Made by a program: the position numbers and the translations under genes. From RGIG4608 sp051867875 (lineage in GTDB: Bacteria; Bacillota; Clostridia; Oscillospirales; CAG-272), in assembly GCA_051867875.1 (NCBI GenBank), contig JBJDZG010000027.1, forward strand, positions 1 through 31,275: a stretch of 31,275 nucleotides of DNA. The letters run 5' to 3'. Positions 20,783-29,708 of the stretch are shown one piece after another. Within the stretch, counting starts at the first letter, position 1. Each line of letters opens with the position of its first letter. The notes beneath the pieces were generated by a model. The model was not told the DNA's origin, searched no databases, and was given only the letters and a program-made list of their open reading frames with translations.

Positions 20783-23548
20783 ATGTCGGATTATTTAGCG
20801 GATTTTGTACCCGATTTTATTGAAAACGAAGAGCCGAGAGAGATAATCTTAAAGCTCGGACACATGGTAACGAACCGTATACCGTACAAACTCAAACTCA
20901 AAAAGCTCACGAAATACGACCCCGAATACTGGGGACTTTCCCTGCTCCTCACCGACGAGCAGGCGGAAATCGCGCTCAAAATGGGAGTCCGTAAGCCGAG
21001 AACTATGGCTGACATAGTAAAACTCACGGGCAAGACCGAAGAGGAGCTTGAGCCCTTGCTTGCGGATATGTCGTTTTCGGGTGTTCTCGAATACAACTGG
21101 GAGAACGAAACCCGCACGAAGCAGTGGGTAGTTCCCATGTTCGTGCCCGGAAGCGCCGAATTTACGAATATGAACGATACAATCCTCAAAAAACACCCCG
21201 AAATGGGCAGATTCTTTGAGAGAATGAGCCGTTTGCCCCTTGAAGCGGTTACGCCCATGGTTCCCCCCGGAGGCGCGGGAATAGGTATGCACGTTATCCC
21301 CGTTGAAAAGGCTATTTCAACCGAAAACGAGGCGATAGGCATTGAAAAAATCTCTCACTGGCTCGACAAATACGATGGCAAGTACGCCGCATCTCCCTGC
21401 TCGTGCAGAAAATCGCGCCTGACCTTTGACGAAGGCTGTGCGGACGACCCCGAGGGTTGGTGCATCGCCGTCGGCGATATGGCTGACTACGTCGTTGAGA
21501 CGGGCAAGGGCGGAAGATACATAACGAGAGAAGAAGCTCTCGAAATATTCCGTCAGGGTGAGGAAAACGGTTTCGTTCACCAGATTACCAATATCGACGG
21601 CGAAAACAAGATTTTCGCTATCTGCAACTGTAACGTAAACGTATGCTACGCTCTGCGCACGTCCCAGCTTTTCAACACTCCCAACCTTTCGAGAAGCGCG
21701 TACGTGGCAAGAGTGGAAACGGCAGACTGCGTTGCCTGCGGAAAGTGCGTTGAGGTCTGCCCTGCGGGCGCGGTTAAGCTCGGTCAGAAGCTCTGCGACA
21801 AAAACGGTCAGAATATCAAGTATCCCAAGCACCCCCTTCCCAGCGAACAGAAGTGGGGACCGCACATGTGGGACGAAGATTACAGAGATAACAACAGAAT
21901 AAACTGCTACGATACCGGTACTGCTCCCTGCAAGACGGCTTGCCCTGCACACATCGCAGTTCAGGGTTATCTCAAAATGGCATCTCAGGGCAAGTACCGC
22001 GAGGCGCTTGCGCTCATCAAGAAAGACAATCCCCTGCCCGCAATTTGCGGACATATCTGCAACCGCCGTTGCGAAGACGTCTGCACGAGAGGCTCTATCG
22101 ACGAGGCGATTGCCATTGACGAGGTTAAAAAATTCATCGCGCGTCAGGACCTTGTAAGCGAAAACAGATACGTACCCGAAAAGGTAGTCCCCACTCTTGA
22201 GGGCAAGTTCGACGAAAAGATTGCCATTATCGGCTCGGGTCCTGCGGGACTTTCCTGTGCGTATTTCCTCGCTCTTAAAGGTTACAGCCCCGTAATATTT
22301 GAAAAGGACAGCAAGCCCGGCGGTATGCTCCGCTACGGCATTCCCTCATTCAAGCTCGAAAAGGACATTATCGACGCGGAAATAGATATTATCAAGGCGC
22401 TCGGCGTTGAGATAAGATGCGGAGTTGAGGTCGGCAAGGACGTAACGCTTGACGAACTTCGCGCAGAGGGCTATAAAGCGTTCTATATCGCCATAGGCTG
22501 TCAGGGCGGAAGAAAGGCAAATATCGCAGGCGAGGACGCAGAGGGCGTTATGAGTGCAGTTGACTTCCTTCACGCAGTTGCAGAGGACGAGAGCTACAAG
22601 CTTGACGGCAAAACCGTTGTTATAGGCGGCGGAAACGTTGCCGTTGACGTTGCGAGAACGGCTGTAAGATGCGGTTCTTCCGACATACAGATGTTCTGCC
22701 TTGAAGACAGGGCGCACATGCCCGCATCTGCCGAGGAAATCGCAGAGGCAGAGGAAGACGGAGCAATTATTCACTGCTCTTGGGGACCTAAAGAGGTTCT
22801 CACGGAAAACGGCAAGGTACGCGGTGTAGTTCTCAAAAAATGCACCTCTGTATTCGACGCAGATGGACGCTTTGCTCCCAAATATGACGAAAACGATACG
22901 ATGAGCGTTGAATGTGATAATCTGTTCTTCTCGATAGGTCAGTCCGTCGTTTGGGGCGACCTTCTTGACGGCGCAAAGGTTGAGCTTCGCGCAAACAGAA
23001 CGGCAAATGCCGACGCAGTTACCTACCAGACCGCAGAGCCCGACGTATTCGTCGGCGGCGACGTATACACAGGTCCCAAATTCGCAATCGACGCTATCGC
23101 GGCAGGCCGTGAGGGTGCTATCTCCATTCACCGCTTCGTTCAGCCTCATTCGAGCCTGACGATAGGAAGAAACCGCCGCGACTTTATCGCTCTTGACAAG
23201 GACAATATCAAAGTCGAGCAGTACGACAACTCTTCAAGACAGATTCCCGCACATAAGAGCGAAGACAAAAAGTCCTTCCGCGATACAAAACTCCCCTTCA
23301 CCGAGGAGCAGGTCAAGATTGAAACCGCAAGATGTCTCGGCTGCGGTGCGAGCGTGGTTGACCCCAACAAGTGCATCGGCTGCGGAATTTGTACCGTTCA
23401 ATGTAAATTTGACGCTATCAAGCTCCACCGCGAGCGCCCCGAGTGTTCAAAAATGGTAGTGAGTGAGGATAAACTCAAATACGTCCTCGCAAACGGCGCA
23501 AAACAGGCTATCAAGATTAAGTTTTCAAAGAAACCCAAGGAAGAATAA
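20783..23548 (+). CDS. Multi-cluster Fe-S / FAD-NAD(P) oxidoreductase (GltD/NfnB-like)
   Basis: A 921-residue electron-transfer flavoprotein. Residues 1-200 are a helical region. Cysteine groups follow at CSCRKS (206-208), CNCNVNVC (281-288) and a ferredoxin motif CVACGKCVEVCP (316-327). A GltD-type N-terminal Fe-S domain (CKTACPAH to ICNRRCEDVC, 383-434), FAD binding GSGPAGLSCAYF (484-495) and NAD(P) binding GGGNVAVDVA come next. The C-terminal ferredoxin domain has CLGCG and CIGCGICTVQC. This arrangement resembles NfnB and glutamate-synthase small subunits with added ferredoxin domains. It likely moves electrons between ferredoxin and NAD(P)H, but the partner is unknown. GGAG lies nine bases before the ATG. 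Confidence 0.85.
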   Translation: MSDYLADFVPDFIENEEPREIILKLGHMVTNRIPYKLKLKKLTKYDPEYWGLSLLLTDEQAEIALKMGVRKPRTMADIVKLTGKTEEELEPLLADMSFSGVLEYNWENETRTKQWVVPMFVPGSAEFTNMNDTILKKHPEMGRFFERMSRLPLEAVTPMVPPGGAGIGMHVIPVEKAISTENEAIGIEKISHWLDKYDGKYAASPCSCRKSRLTFDEGCADDPEGWCIAVGDMADYVVETGKGGRYITREEALEIFRQGEENGFVHQITNIDGENKIFAICNCNVNVCYALRTSQLFNTPNLSRSAYVARVETADCVACGKCVEVCPAGAVKLGQKLCDKNGQNIKYPKHPLPSEQKWGPHMWDEDYRDNNRINCYDTGTAPCKTACPAHIAVQGYLKMASQGKYREALALIKKDNPLPAICGHICNRRCEDVCTRGSIDEAIAIDEVKKFIARQDLVSENRYVPEKVVPTLEGKFDEKIAIIGSGPAGLSCAYFLALKGYSPVIFEKDSKPGGMLRYGIPSFKLEKDIIDAEIDIIKALGVEIRCGVEVGKDVTLDELRAEGYKAFYIAIGCQGGRKANIAGEDAEGVMSAVDFLHAVAEDESYKLDGKTVVIGGGNVAVDVARTAVRCGSSDIQMFCLEDRAHMPASAEEIAEAEEDGAIIHCSWGPKEVLTENGKVRGVVLKKCTSVFDADGRFAPKYDENDTMSVECDNLFFSIGQSVVWGDLLDGAKVELRANRTANADAVTYQTAEPDVFVGGDVYTGPKFAIDAIAAGREGAISIHRFVQPHSSLTIGRNRRDFIALDKDNIKVEQYDNSSRQIPAHKSEDKKSFRDTKLPFTEEQVKIETARCLGCGASVVDPNKCIGCGICTVQCKFDAIKLHRERPECSKMVVSEDKLKYVLANGAKQAIKIKFSKKPKEE

Positions 23549-23549
23549 T

Positions 23550-23918
23550 ATGCACGAGCTTGGTATAGTGTTTCACATTATCGACTCCGTTGAGGCAGTT
23601 GCCAAAGAAAACGGCATAAGCTCCGTTAAAAACGTGGTCGTTGAGCTCGGAGAGGTCTCCTCGGTCATTCCCGAATACCTTATCGACTGCTGGAATTGGG
23701 CGGTAAAGAAAAAGAGTACCGTTCTTTCGGATTGTACGATGAGCGTTGAAACGATTCACGCCGTTACACACTGCTCGGAGTGCGAGCAGGATTACGCCAC
23801 AGTCGAGCACGGCAAAATTTGCCCGTTTTGCGGAAGCGAGAAAACCTGGCTCATCACCGGAAATGAAATCAACATCAAAGAAATAGCCGTCCCCGAAAAT
23901 GACGGCGAAAGCGAATAA
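23550..23918 (+). CDS. hypA: HypA, nickel metallochaperone
   Basis: A 122-residue protein beginning MHELGIV, where His2 is the conserved nickel ligand. A zinc ribbon is formed by Cys75-x2-Cys78 and Cys91-x2-Cys94. The start at 23550 is chosen because MHEL is the invariant family N-terminus; it begins two bases after the flavoprotein stop. HypA works with HypB in nickel delivery, so the two chaperones bracket the flavoprotein in one operon. Confidence 0.93.
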   Translation: MHELGIVFHIIDSVEAVAKENGISSVKNVVVELGEVSSVIPEYLIDCWNWAVKKKSTVLSDCTMSVETIHAVTHCSECEQDYATVEHGKICPFCGSEKTWLITGNEINIKEIAVPENDGESE

Positions 23919-23927
23919 GAGCTATAC

Positions 23928-23958
23928 AAAACGGCAGGCTTACAGTCTGCCGTTTTCA
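23928..23958 (+). terminator. Terminator of the hypB-hypA operon
   Basis: Perfect 10-bp stem AAAACGGCAG (23928-23937) / CTGCCGTTTT (23947-23956), loop of nine. Confidence 0.88.
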
Positions 23959-23990
23959 GTAAAGTTATTAAAAATTTATTCGCTTTTTTA

Positions 23991-24019
23991 TAGACAAACC
24001 GGAATTTTTATGTTATACT
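23991..24019 (+). promoter_or_regulatory. Promoter of the hisS gene run
   Basis: TAGACA (23991-23996), 17 bases, TATACT (24014-24019). The leader is about 45 bases, too short for a T-box. Confidence 0.75.
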
Positions 24020-24068
24020 AAACTGAATATATATGTAAAATCATTTTTGTAAAAGTGAGGACGGTATT

Positions 24069-25367
24069 TTGAGCAATTTATTATCTACACAGCCATACAA
24101 GGGCACTCGCGATTTCTACCCTGCGGATATGCGTTTCCGCAACTGGTTTTTCGGCAAAATAAGAGAGGCGCTTGAACTCTCCGCATACGAGGAATACACC
24201 GCACCCATGGTCGAGTCGCTTGAACTTTATATTGCAAAGAGCGGCGAGGAAATCGCCAAGGAGCAGACTTACAATTTCACAGATCGCGGCGGTCGCGCGC
24301 TTGCAATCAGACCCGAGATGACACCCAGCGTTGCCCGCATGGTCGCAGCGAAAATGAATGAGCTTAATATGCCCCTCAAATGGTTCTCAATCCCGAATAT
24401 GTACCGCTACGAGCGCCCCCAGCGCGGAAGACTGCGCGAGTTCTGGCAGCTCAACGTTGACATTTTCGGCTGTGACGGCTTTGAGGCGGATATGGACGTT
24501 ATCGAAAGCGCAATCAACGTACTTCGCGCACTCGGCGCAGACGATACTATGTTCAAGGTTCACATAAACAACCGCCGTTTCTTCAACGACGTAATTTCCG
24601 CTGTTTGCGGCACGGACGCCGAGAAATCGAAGAAGGTTTCAAAAATTGTTGACAAAAAGAACAAAATTCCGCGCGAGGTCTACGAGCGCGAAATGGGCGA
24701 GCTCGGTATCGACGCCGTAAAGCTCGAAAAAATAGATGCTCTCTACACGATGGACGTTTACGAGGCAACCGCTCTCTGCCTCGATTCCGTCGGCGCACGC
24801 GAGCTTTACGACCTCTTTAAGCTTCTTTCCGAAACGGGGCTTGACAAATACTGCGTATTCGATTTCGGTATCATTCGCGGTCTTGACTACTACACCGGTA
24901 CTGTTTTCGAGGTTTTTGACGAAGCTCCCGAGAACAACCGCGCTATGTTCGGCGGCGGAAGATACGACAACCTCGTAGGTCTTTTCGCAAAGAATGCAAA
25001 AGTCAGCGGCGTGGGCTACGGAATGGGCGACGTAACGCTTGAAAACTTCCTCCTTATCCACAATCTCTGCCCCGACTTTTCCGAGAACAACACGAAGGTG
25101 CTCGTCGCAAGATTTGACGACGTGCCATATAATGAATATATTTCGCTCGTATCCGAGCTCCGCGAGAGCGGCGTCAGAAGCTCGCTCTACCTCGGTCAGA
25201 AAAAGTTCGGCAAGCAAATTGACTACGCAATCAAGGAAAATTACAGCCACATCGTCATTATGGGCGGCGGCGAGTACGAGGGCGGAAAGGTTAAGATCAA
25301 AAACCTCGTAACGAGAGAAGAATCCGAACTTGAACGCGAACATTTCACATCTTATTTTAATAAATAA
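24069..25367 (+). CDS. hisS: Histidyl-tRNA synthetase
   Basis: A 432-residue class II synthetase that charges tRNA-His. It opens with GTRDFYP; motif 2 appears as MYRYERPQRGRLREFWQ, the histidine-specific signature as IRGLDYYTGTVFE, and motif 3 as MFGGGRYDNL. The C-terminal anticodon-binding domain (about 335-425) is complete. The start is TTG at 24069-24071, with GTGAGGA upstream and no alternative ATG before the conserved opening. It heads a run of four genes in the same direction. Confidence 0.95.
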   Translation: MSNLLSTQPYKGTRDFYPADMRFRNWFFGKIREALELSAYEEYTAPMVESLELYIAKSGEEIAKEQTYNFTDRGGRALAIRPEMTPSVARMVAAKMNELNMPLKWFSIPNMYRYERPQRGRLREFWQLNVDIFGCDGFEADMDVIESAINVLRALGADDTMFKVHINNRRFFNDVISAVCGTDAEKSKKVSKIVDKKNKIPREVYEREMGELGIDAVKLEKIDALYTMDVYEATALCLDSVGARELYDLFKLLSETGLDKYCVFDFGIIRGLDYYTGTVFEVFDEAPENNRAMFGGGRYDNLVGLFAKNAKVSGVGYGMGDVTLENFLLIHNLCPDFSENNTKVLVARFDDVPYNEYISLVSELRESGVRSSLYLGQKKFGKQIDYAIKENYSHIVIMGGGEYEGGKVKIKNLVTREESELEREHFTSYFNK

Positions 25368-25379
25368 CGGAGGAAAACT

Positions 25380-25922
25380 ATGATTTACGTATTTTTGGCT
25401 GAAGGCTTTGAGGAAATTGAGGCGTTGACTCCCGTTGATATTCTCAGACGTGCGGGACACGAGGTAAGAACCGTCGGTATAGGCAGCTCAAACTGCGTAA
25501 GAGGTGCGCACGGAATCCCCGTCGTTACCGATATCACGGACGCCGAATACTGCGATATCAAACCCAAGGTCGTTATTCTGCCCGGCGGTATACCCGGAGC
25601 AGAAAATCTCTACGACTCTTCTTGCGTAAATTTTGCCGCAGAGGACTGCGTAAAGCACGGCGGTCTGCTCTGCTCAATCTGCGCCGCTCCCTTGGTTGCG
25701 GGAAGGCTCGGACTCCTTAAAGGTAAGAAAGTAACCGTTTTCCCCGGCTTTGAGCACGAGCTTTGCGGTGCCGAAGTAGTTGAGGCAAGAGTGGTACGCG
25801 ACGGCAATATCATCACCGCGCGCGGTATGGGCTGCGCCGAGGAATTTGCCCTCGCCATAGTCGAGGCTCTCGACGGCAAGGAAAAGGCTGACGCTATTGC
25901 ACGCTCCGCTTTTATTAAATAA
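25380..25922 (+). CDS. DJ-1/PfpI family protein (YajL/ThiJ-like)
   Basis: A 180-residue DJ-1 superfamily protein. The catalytic-type cysteine is Cys101 in the nucleophile elbow SICAAP, with the conserved glutamate in AEGFEEIE (residues 11-12). Family members are implicated in oxidative and carbonyl stress, and their exact activity is debated. It starts 12 bases after hisS with CGGAGG, and the next gene follows after three bases. Confidence 0.9.
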   Translation: MIYVFLAEGFEEIEALTPVDILRRAGHEVRTVGIGSSNCVRGAHGIPVVTDITDAEYCDIKPKVVILPGGIPGAENLYDSSCVNFAAEDCVKHGGLLCSICAAPLVAGRLGLLKGKKVTVFPGFEHELCGAEVVEARVVRDGNIITARGMGCAEEFALAIVEALDGKEKADAIARSAFIK

Positions 25923-25925
25923 AAT

Positions 25926-26498
25926 ATGGACAACAAAACAGAACTTCGCCAAAAATGTCTTGCGCTTCGCAACAGCTTTGGCGAAGATTTTATAATGAGA
26001 GCAAGTGAAAAAATTTGTCGGATTATCGCGCAAAGTGCCGAATTTGAGAGCGCCGACACCGTTCTGCTCTATTATCCGATAAGGAATGAGCTCTCCGTTT
26101 GCTCTCTGCTTCAAAGCGCACAAAAGCTGGGTAAAAAAGTCGGCTTTCCCGCGTGCGATAAGGCGAACAGGACACTTACTTTCCGCGAAATAACGAACCT
26201 TTGCGACTTGGAGAGCGGGAGCTACGGAATTTTTGAACCCGGAGCAGATATGCCCGAGATATCGGCAACAGAGTGCACGCTCTGCATAGTCCCCGGCGTG
26301 GCTTTTTCTCGCAAGGGCGAACGGCTCGGCTACGGAGCAGGCTATTACGATAGATTTTTAGCGGATTTTCGCGGGAAAAGCATCGGAATTTGTGCTTCCG
26401 AGCTTCTTTTCGACACGCTCCCGAACGATGAGTACGACATTCCTATTGACATAATAATCACCGAAAGCGAGGTGTTACACCGTGCAGGGACAGAATAA
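25926..26498 (+). CDS. 5-formyltetrahydrofolate cyclo-ligase
   Basis: A 190-residue enzyme converting 5-formyl-THF to 5,10-methenyl-THF with ATP, salvaging folate one-carbon units. The N-terminal LRQKCLALRN basic helix, the YYPIRNEL segment and the C-terminal signature VPGVAFSRKGERLGYGAGYYDRFL are diagnostic. It starts three bases after the DJ-1 stop without a strong ribosome site, suggesting translational coupling. It overlaps the next gene by 17 bases. Confidence 0.93.
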   Translation: MDNKTELRQKCLALRNSFGEDFIMRASEKICRIIAQSAEFESADTVLLYYPIRNELSVCSLLQSAQKLGKKVGFPACDKANRTLTFREITNLCDLESGSYGIFEPGADMPEISATECTLCIVPGVAFSRKGERLGYGAGYYDRFLADFRGKSIGICASELLFDTLPNDEYDIPIDIIITESEVLHRAGTE

Positions 26499-27561
26499 AA
26501 ATGCTCCGACGGCAGAGCAACAACCCCGACGCACCGCACGCGGACAAGCCACCAAAGCTCCCGCGACAGAGCAACACCGCCCGCGCGTCCCGATAGAACG
26601 GAACTCAAAGATATCCAACGCGGAGCAACAAACATTCAAAATTTTTCTGCGTGAGGTCGTTTTCGCGCCCGCAGGCGAGGCTCTGCTCGTCTTTTGCATA
26701 ATGCTTTTGCTCGCTCTGTCGGCTCTTATCAACTCGCTCTTTCTGAAATCAACCGTCGGTTGGTTTTTACCGGCGGTTCTGATATCGTTCGGTCTTCCCT
26801 GCCTGCTTTTTGTAAGAGCAAGAGGCGGCAAAAAATATGTGCCGACCTTCCACCTGTCGCTCCCGCGAAAATGCCACATTCCGACACTCATTTTCGGCAC
26901 GCTGACGCTCGTTTTGGGTACACTCTGCTTAAAACTCGTCTTTTTCGATGGAAAATACACAGAATTTTCTCTCTACGGCGCCTTTTCGGCGCACCGAAAC
27001 GGCAATATATTGAGGGATTTGTATCTGCTTTTGTCCTTTTGCGTAACAGTGCCCGTGCTTGAAGGCGCGGTGTTCCGAGGAATACTCTTAAAGGAGCACG
27101 ACAGGCGCGGAAGGCTTGCCGCGGTTGCGTTTTCGTCGCTTTTATGCGCTCTGCTCGGTTTTTGCTTCGAGAAATTTTTACCCCGTCTTTTCGTAGCGGT
27201 ACTGCTCTGCGTGATAACTTACGCAACAAATTCGCTCGCATCGGGTGTTGCAATACATATCATTTACAGTGTTTTTGCGGTTTTTTGCGAGCCCACGCTC
27301 ATATCTCTCAAAAACGTCAGCTCGAATTTTGACCTTTTTCTCACGATTATTACGGTTTTGGCACTGATTTTCGCCGTAATGCTGACCTCGCACCTCTCTC
27401 GGCTGTATAAAATGTACTCAAAGACGCGCTTCGGCTTAAATTCGGCGCGCTCCGTACCGCGCGAGCGCTCGGCGTGGAGCTTCATCACGCTGTCCCTCTC
27501 GCTCCCCGCACTCCTCTCTCTCGCGCTCTTTTTGGCGGCAACGGTGATTTCGGCACTGTAA
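26482..27561 (+). CDS. CPBP (CAAX) family membrane protein with degenerate active-site motifs
   Basis: A 359-residue protein with a long Arg/Gln/Pro-rich N-terminal tail (1-55) and about eight hydrophobic segments. The core resembles CPBP intramembrane glutamic proteases. The first motif EExxxR is PVLEGAVFRG, keeping Glu194 and Arg199 but with Gly for the second Glu. The second-motif histidine region reads FSSLLCALLGF with no His, and the third keeps His259 (AIHIIYS) but has Ser where Asn is usual. It may be inactive as a protease or altered in use. It starts at GTG after GAGGTG, within the cyclo-ligase gene. Confidence 0.75.
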   Translation: MQGQNKNAPTAEQQPRRTARGQATKAPATEQHRPRVPIERNSKISNAEQQTFKIFLREVVFAPAGEALLVFCIMLLLALSALINSLFLKSTVGWFLPAVLISFGLPCLLFVRARGGKKYVPTFHLSLPRKCHIPTLIFGTLTLVLGTLCLKLVFFDGKYTEFSLYGAFSAHRNGNILRDLYLLLSFCVTVPVLEGAVFRGILLKEHDRRGRLAAVAFSSLLCALLGFCFEKFLPRLFVAVLLCVITYATNSLASGVAIHIIYSVFAVFCEPTLISLKNVSSNFDLFLTIITVLALIFAVMLTSHLSRLYKMYSKTRFGLNSARSVPRERSAWSFITLSLSLPALLSLALFLAATVISAL

Positions 27562-27606
27562 ATAAACGTTCTAAAAGGAAAGACCGTGTCTATAAGTATC
27601 TTAATC

Positions 27607-27635
27607 TTGACTTTTATGCACATTTGTGATATAAT
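27607..27635 (+). promoter_or_regulatory. Promoter of the GNAT gene
   Basis: TTGACT (27607-27612), 17 bases, TATAAT (27630-27635). Confidence 0.85.
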
Positions 27636-27661
27636 CGGCAAAAAGTATTTTGGAGATAAGT

Positions 27662-28465
27662 ATGGATAATTTTATTGATGAAAGAGATTATAAATTATTA
27701 GAGAATGACGAGTGCACTTTTTTCGTGCTTCGCCGTATTATTGGCGGAAAATGCGAGTTGCTACTCACTGACCACGAAAGATTAATCATCTGTTTTACTG
27801 CTCATCCGTTTCCCGTTTGGATCTGGACTCCCGACGATGCCTCAGAGGAAGAAATGGAAAAGGCGTACGAAAAGCTGTGCGAGCTTTCTATGCTTAACGG
27901 CGAATATCACTTTAACCTCAAATATAATTTGGCGGAGTTTTTCGTCAAAAAGTCCGCGGAAAACGGCAAGCCCCTCTCCATTTCGATGAATATGTTTGCA
28001 TATACCTGCGAAAATCCGAACGAACCCAAGTATAAAGCTGACGGGGGACTTCACCGTTGCTCCCGCGACGACGTTGAGGATTTGCTGGACTTCATAATTT
28101 CTTTTCAAAACGAAGTCGGAATTGACAAAAGGGACAGAGAAGTTTGCCGTGCAGACGCTGAACGCTTCATTGATTCAGGGCGTATGTTCTTCTGGAAGGA
28201 CTCATCGAAAAACAGCGTAGCAAGCTGTAAGTTTGAGCCGAACGGCACCATGGCGTCCGTCAATCTTGTGTTCACCCGCCCCGAATTTCGCAGAAAGCAC
28301 TACGCCGAAAATTTGGTTTACCGTGTTACTAAAATCGTGGCGGACGAGGGCTATCTCCCCATGCTCTACACGAATGCGGATTACGCCGCGTCAAATGCCT
28401 GTTATGAGAAGATAGGCTACACCCTTAAAGGCAAGCTGTGCACGATAGGCTATATGGGGGATTAA
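27662..28465 (+). CDS. GNAT family N-acetyltransferase
   Basis: A 267-residue protein with an N-terminal domain (about 1-125) of unknown role and a C-terminal GNAT fold. The acetyl-CoA loop is represented by VFTRPEFRRKHYAENLVYRV, followed by LYTNADYAASNACYEKIGY, the typical last strand-helix of the family. The substrate is unknown. The ATG at 27662 with GGAG upstream is preferred to an in-frame TTG at 27650, which overlaps that ribosome site. A small membrane protein gene follows after one base. Confidence 0.85.
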   Translation: MDNFIDERDYKLLENDECTFFVLRRIIGGKCELLLTDHERLIICFTAHPFPVWIWTPDDASEEEMEKAYEKLCELSMLNGEYHFNLKYNLAEFFVKKSAENGKPLSISMNMFAYTCENPNEPKYKADGGLHRCSRDDVEDLLDFIISFQNEVGIDKRDREVCRADAERFIDSGRMFFWKDSSKNSVASCKFEPNGTMASVNLVFTRPEFRRKHYAENLVYRVTKIVADEGYLPMLYTNADYAASNACYEKIGYTLKGKLCTIGYMGD

Positions 28466-28466
28466 T

Positions 28467-28688
28467 ATGATAATTGTTAAGATTTTGAGCGCGTTGCTCG
28501 GTATTATGTTTTTGTCGTTTGGATATTTTATCTGCTTTCGCAAAAGGTTTGGTCTTATCAACGGCTTTGCACAAGATTTCAAGCACGGCAGAAAAACCGA
28601 GAAATACGCCTTAAAAGTAGGGCTTATTGAGTTCACCGTCGGAGCAATTTTGCTCTCACTTTCGGCTGTGCTTATCATGTTTGCGTAA
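28467..28688 (+). CDS. Small membrane protein (DUF3784-like)
   Basis: A 73-residue protein with two transmembrane helices (about 4-23 and 50-71) and a basic loop FRKRFGLINGFAQDFKHGRKTEKYA. The G-Y-x-I...K-x-x-LINGF pattern resembles DUF3784 proteins, which have no known function. It begins one base after the GNAT stop and is very probably coupled to it; a terminator follows. Confidence 0.7.
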   Translation: MIIVKILSALLGIMFLSFGYFICFRKRFGLINGFAQDFKHGRKTEKYALKVGLIEFTVGAILLSLSAVLIMFA

Positions 28689-28698
28689 AATAAAGTAT

Positions 28699-28733
28699 AA
28701 AACCGCAGAGAAGCGAAAATCTCTGCGGTTTTT
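28699..28733. terminator. Bidirectional terminator between the GNAT unit and spoIIR
   Basis: Perfect 12-bp stem AAAACCGCAGAG / CTCTGCGGTTTT with a 10-base loop; it has T runs on both strands. Confidence 0.92.
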
Positions 28734-28736
28734 ATT

Positions 28737-29345
28737 TTATTTCACCTTTTCGAGCGCTTCGAGAAGCTTGAAACGCAGATAATAGGTCGTGCCGTCGGTT
28801 TCGGTGATTATTTTGTACTGGTCGCTGTTGAGCCCGACGGCGATAAATGCCTCTTCGTTTTCAATTTTCTCTGTCGCGGACGACAGGCAGAGCGGCGGAA
28901 ATAGCACGCACCACCAATTCTGCCCCGCCGCCTCGCCTATAAGCACGCGCAAGGACACGTACTCGCCCGACGGAAAACTCATACTTTCGTAATTCCGTGT
29001 GGGATACTCCTCAATCGTGAGCGTTACGTCCACGGGATAGCTATATCCCTCAGCCGCGACGACCTCACGCGCTATGCTCTTGATTTCTTCAAGCTCGCCC
29101 TGCAAAATGCTGATGGCTTCGTCACGGCTCTTGCTGTCGATAACCTTCGGCGAGGTGTGCGCCAAAATGGCATCACGGACTTTGAGCTTCAAGGCTTGGT
29201 CGGCCTCGGAATCGGAATTTGCAAGCACGTGCAGCCGCACGACGCTCTCGTATATTTTTTCCTCGCCGTGCACGGGCAAAACGTCGCAGACGGCAACGCA
29301 AATAAATAAAACGCAGAACATTATCAGTATTTTTTGAATTTTCAT
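28737..29345 (-). CDS. spoIIR: Stage II sporulation protein R
   Basis: A 202-residue secreted protein. In spore formers it is made in the forespore under sigma-F and activates the SpoIIGA protease, which processes pro-sigma-E in the mother cell. An N-terminal signal segment (about 5-25) precedes the family signature VRLHVLANSDSEADQALKLKVRDAIL, followed by SGEYVSLRVLIGEAAGQNWWCVLFPPLCL. GGGAG lies before the ATG. Its presence places the organism in a sporulating clade. A sigma-F promoter could not be confirmed by eye. Confidence 0.95.
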   Translation of the reverse strand: MKIQKILIMFCVLFICVAVCDVLPVHGEEKIYESVVRLHVLANSDSEADQALKLKVRDAILAHTSPKVIDSKSRDEAISILQGELEEIKSIAREVVAAEGYSYPVDVTLTIEEYPTRNYESMSFPSGEYVSLRVLIGEAAGQNWWCVLFPPLCLSSATEKIENEEAFIAVGLNSDQYKIITETDGTTYYLRFKLLEALEKVK

Positions 29346-29468
29346 ATTGTTTTTCTCCCGAATAAGTTGATAATTTATTATTTCCCGCGTGCGCGAAATC
29401 TATTCATCATATCAAAAAATTATTCTTTTCATATAATTATTAATAACAAAAAATTTTGGAGTTTGACT

Positions 29469-29708
29469 ATGAAAACCTGTGTTGCGACGATTCCGTCAAT
29501 TAATATATGTATAAGTGCAAAAAGAGCGCTCGCCGAAGCGGGAATTTTTTCAAATATCGTCAGCATTGACCCGAAAGTTACCCGCCGCGGCTGCACCTAC
29601 GGCGTGGAATTTGCGTGCGAGAACGAAAAGGAAGTCCGAAACGTCCTGCGAAAAGCCAGAATAAACTATTCGCAGATAATAAATTACGACGGGGGCATAT
29701 CAATATGA
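29469..29708 (+). CDS. DUF3343 protein (putative Se/S carrier-like)
   Basis: A 79-residue protein with the DUF3343 pattern: an N-terminal beta strand, SINICISAKRALAEAGI, a central KVTRRGCTYGVEFAC and a C-terminal helix. The family is often described as a putative selenium/sulfur carrier; the Cys residues near the middle are candidates. The ATG is preceded by TTTGGAG. Its stop overlaps the start of the cysteine desulfurase gene (ATGA), so the two are likely translated together and may act in one sulfur or selenium transfer step. Confidence 0.75.
   Translation: MKTCVATIPSINICISAKRALAEAGIFSNIVSIDPKVTRRGCTYGVEFACENEKEVRNVLRKARINYSQIINYDGGISI

Noticed and set aside
21317..23149. Long open frames on the minus strand opposite the flavoprotein gene (about 245 and 267 residues)
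   Set aside because: They lie antisense to a gene with clear domains, have no ribosome sites and contain cysteine-rich unnatural sequence. They are shadows caused by codon bias.
24020..24068. T-box or other riboswitch upstream of hisS
   Set aside because: The leader from the TATACT box to the TTG start is only about 45 bases and shows no specifier/antiterminator structure.
24639..25460. 273-residue frame antisense to hisS
   Set aside because: It is opposite an unmistakable housekeeping gene and no family is recognised.
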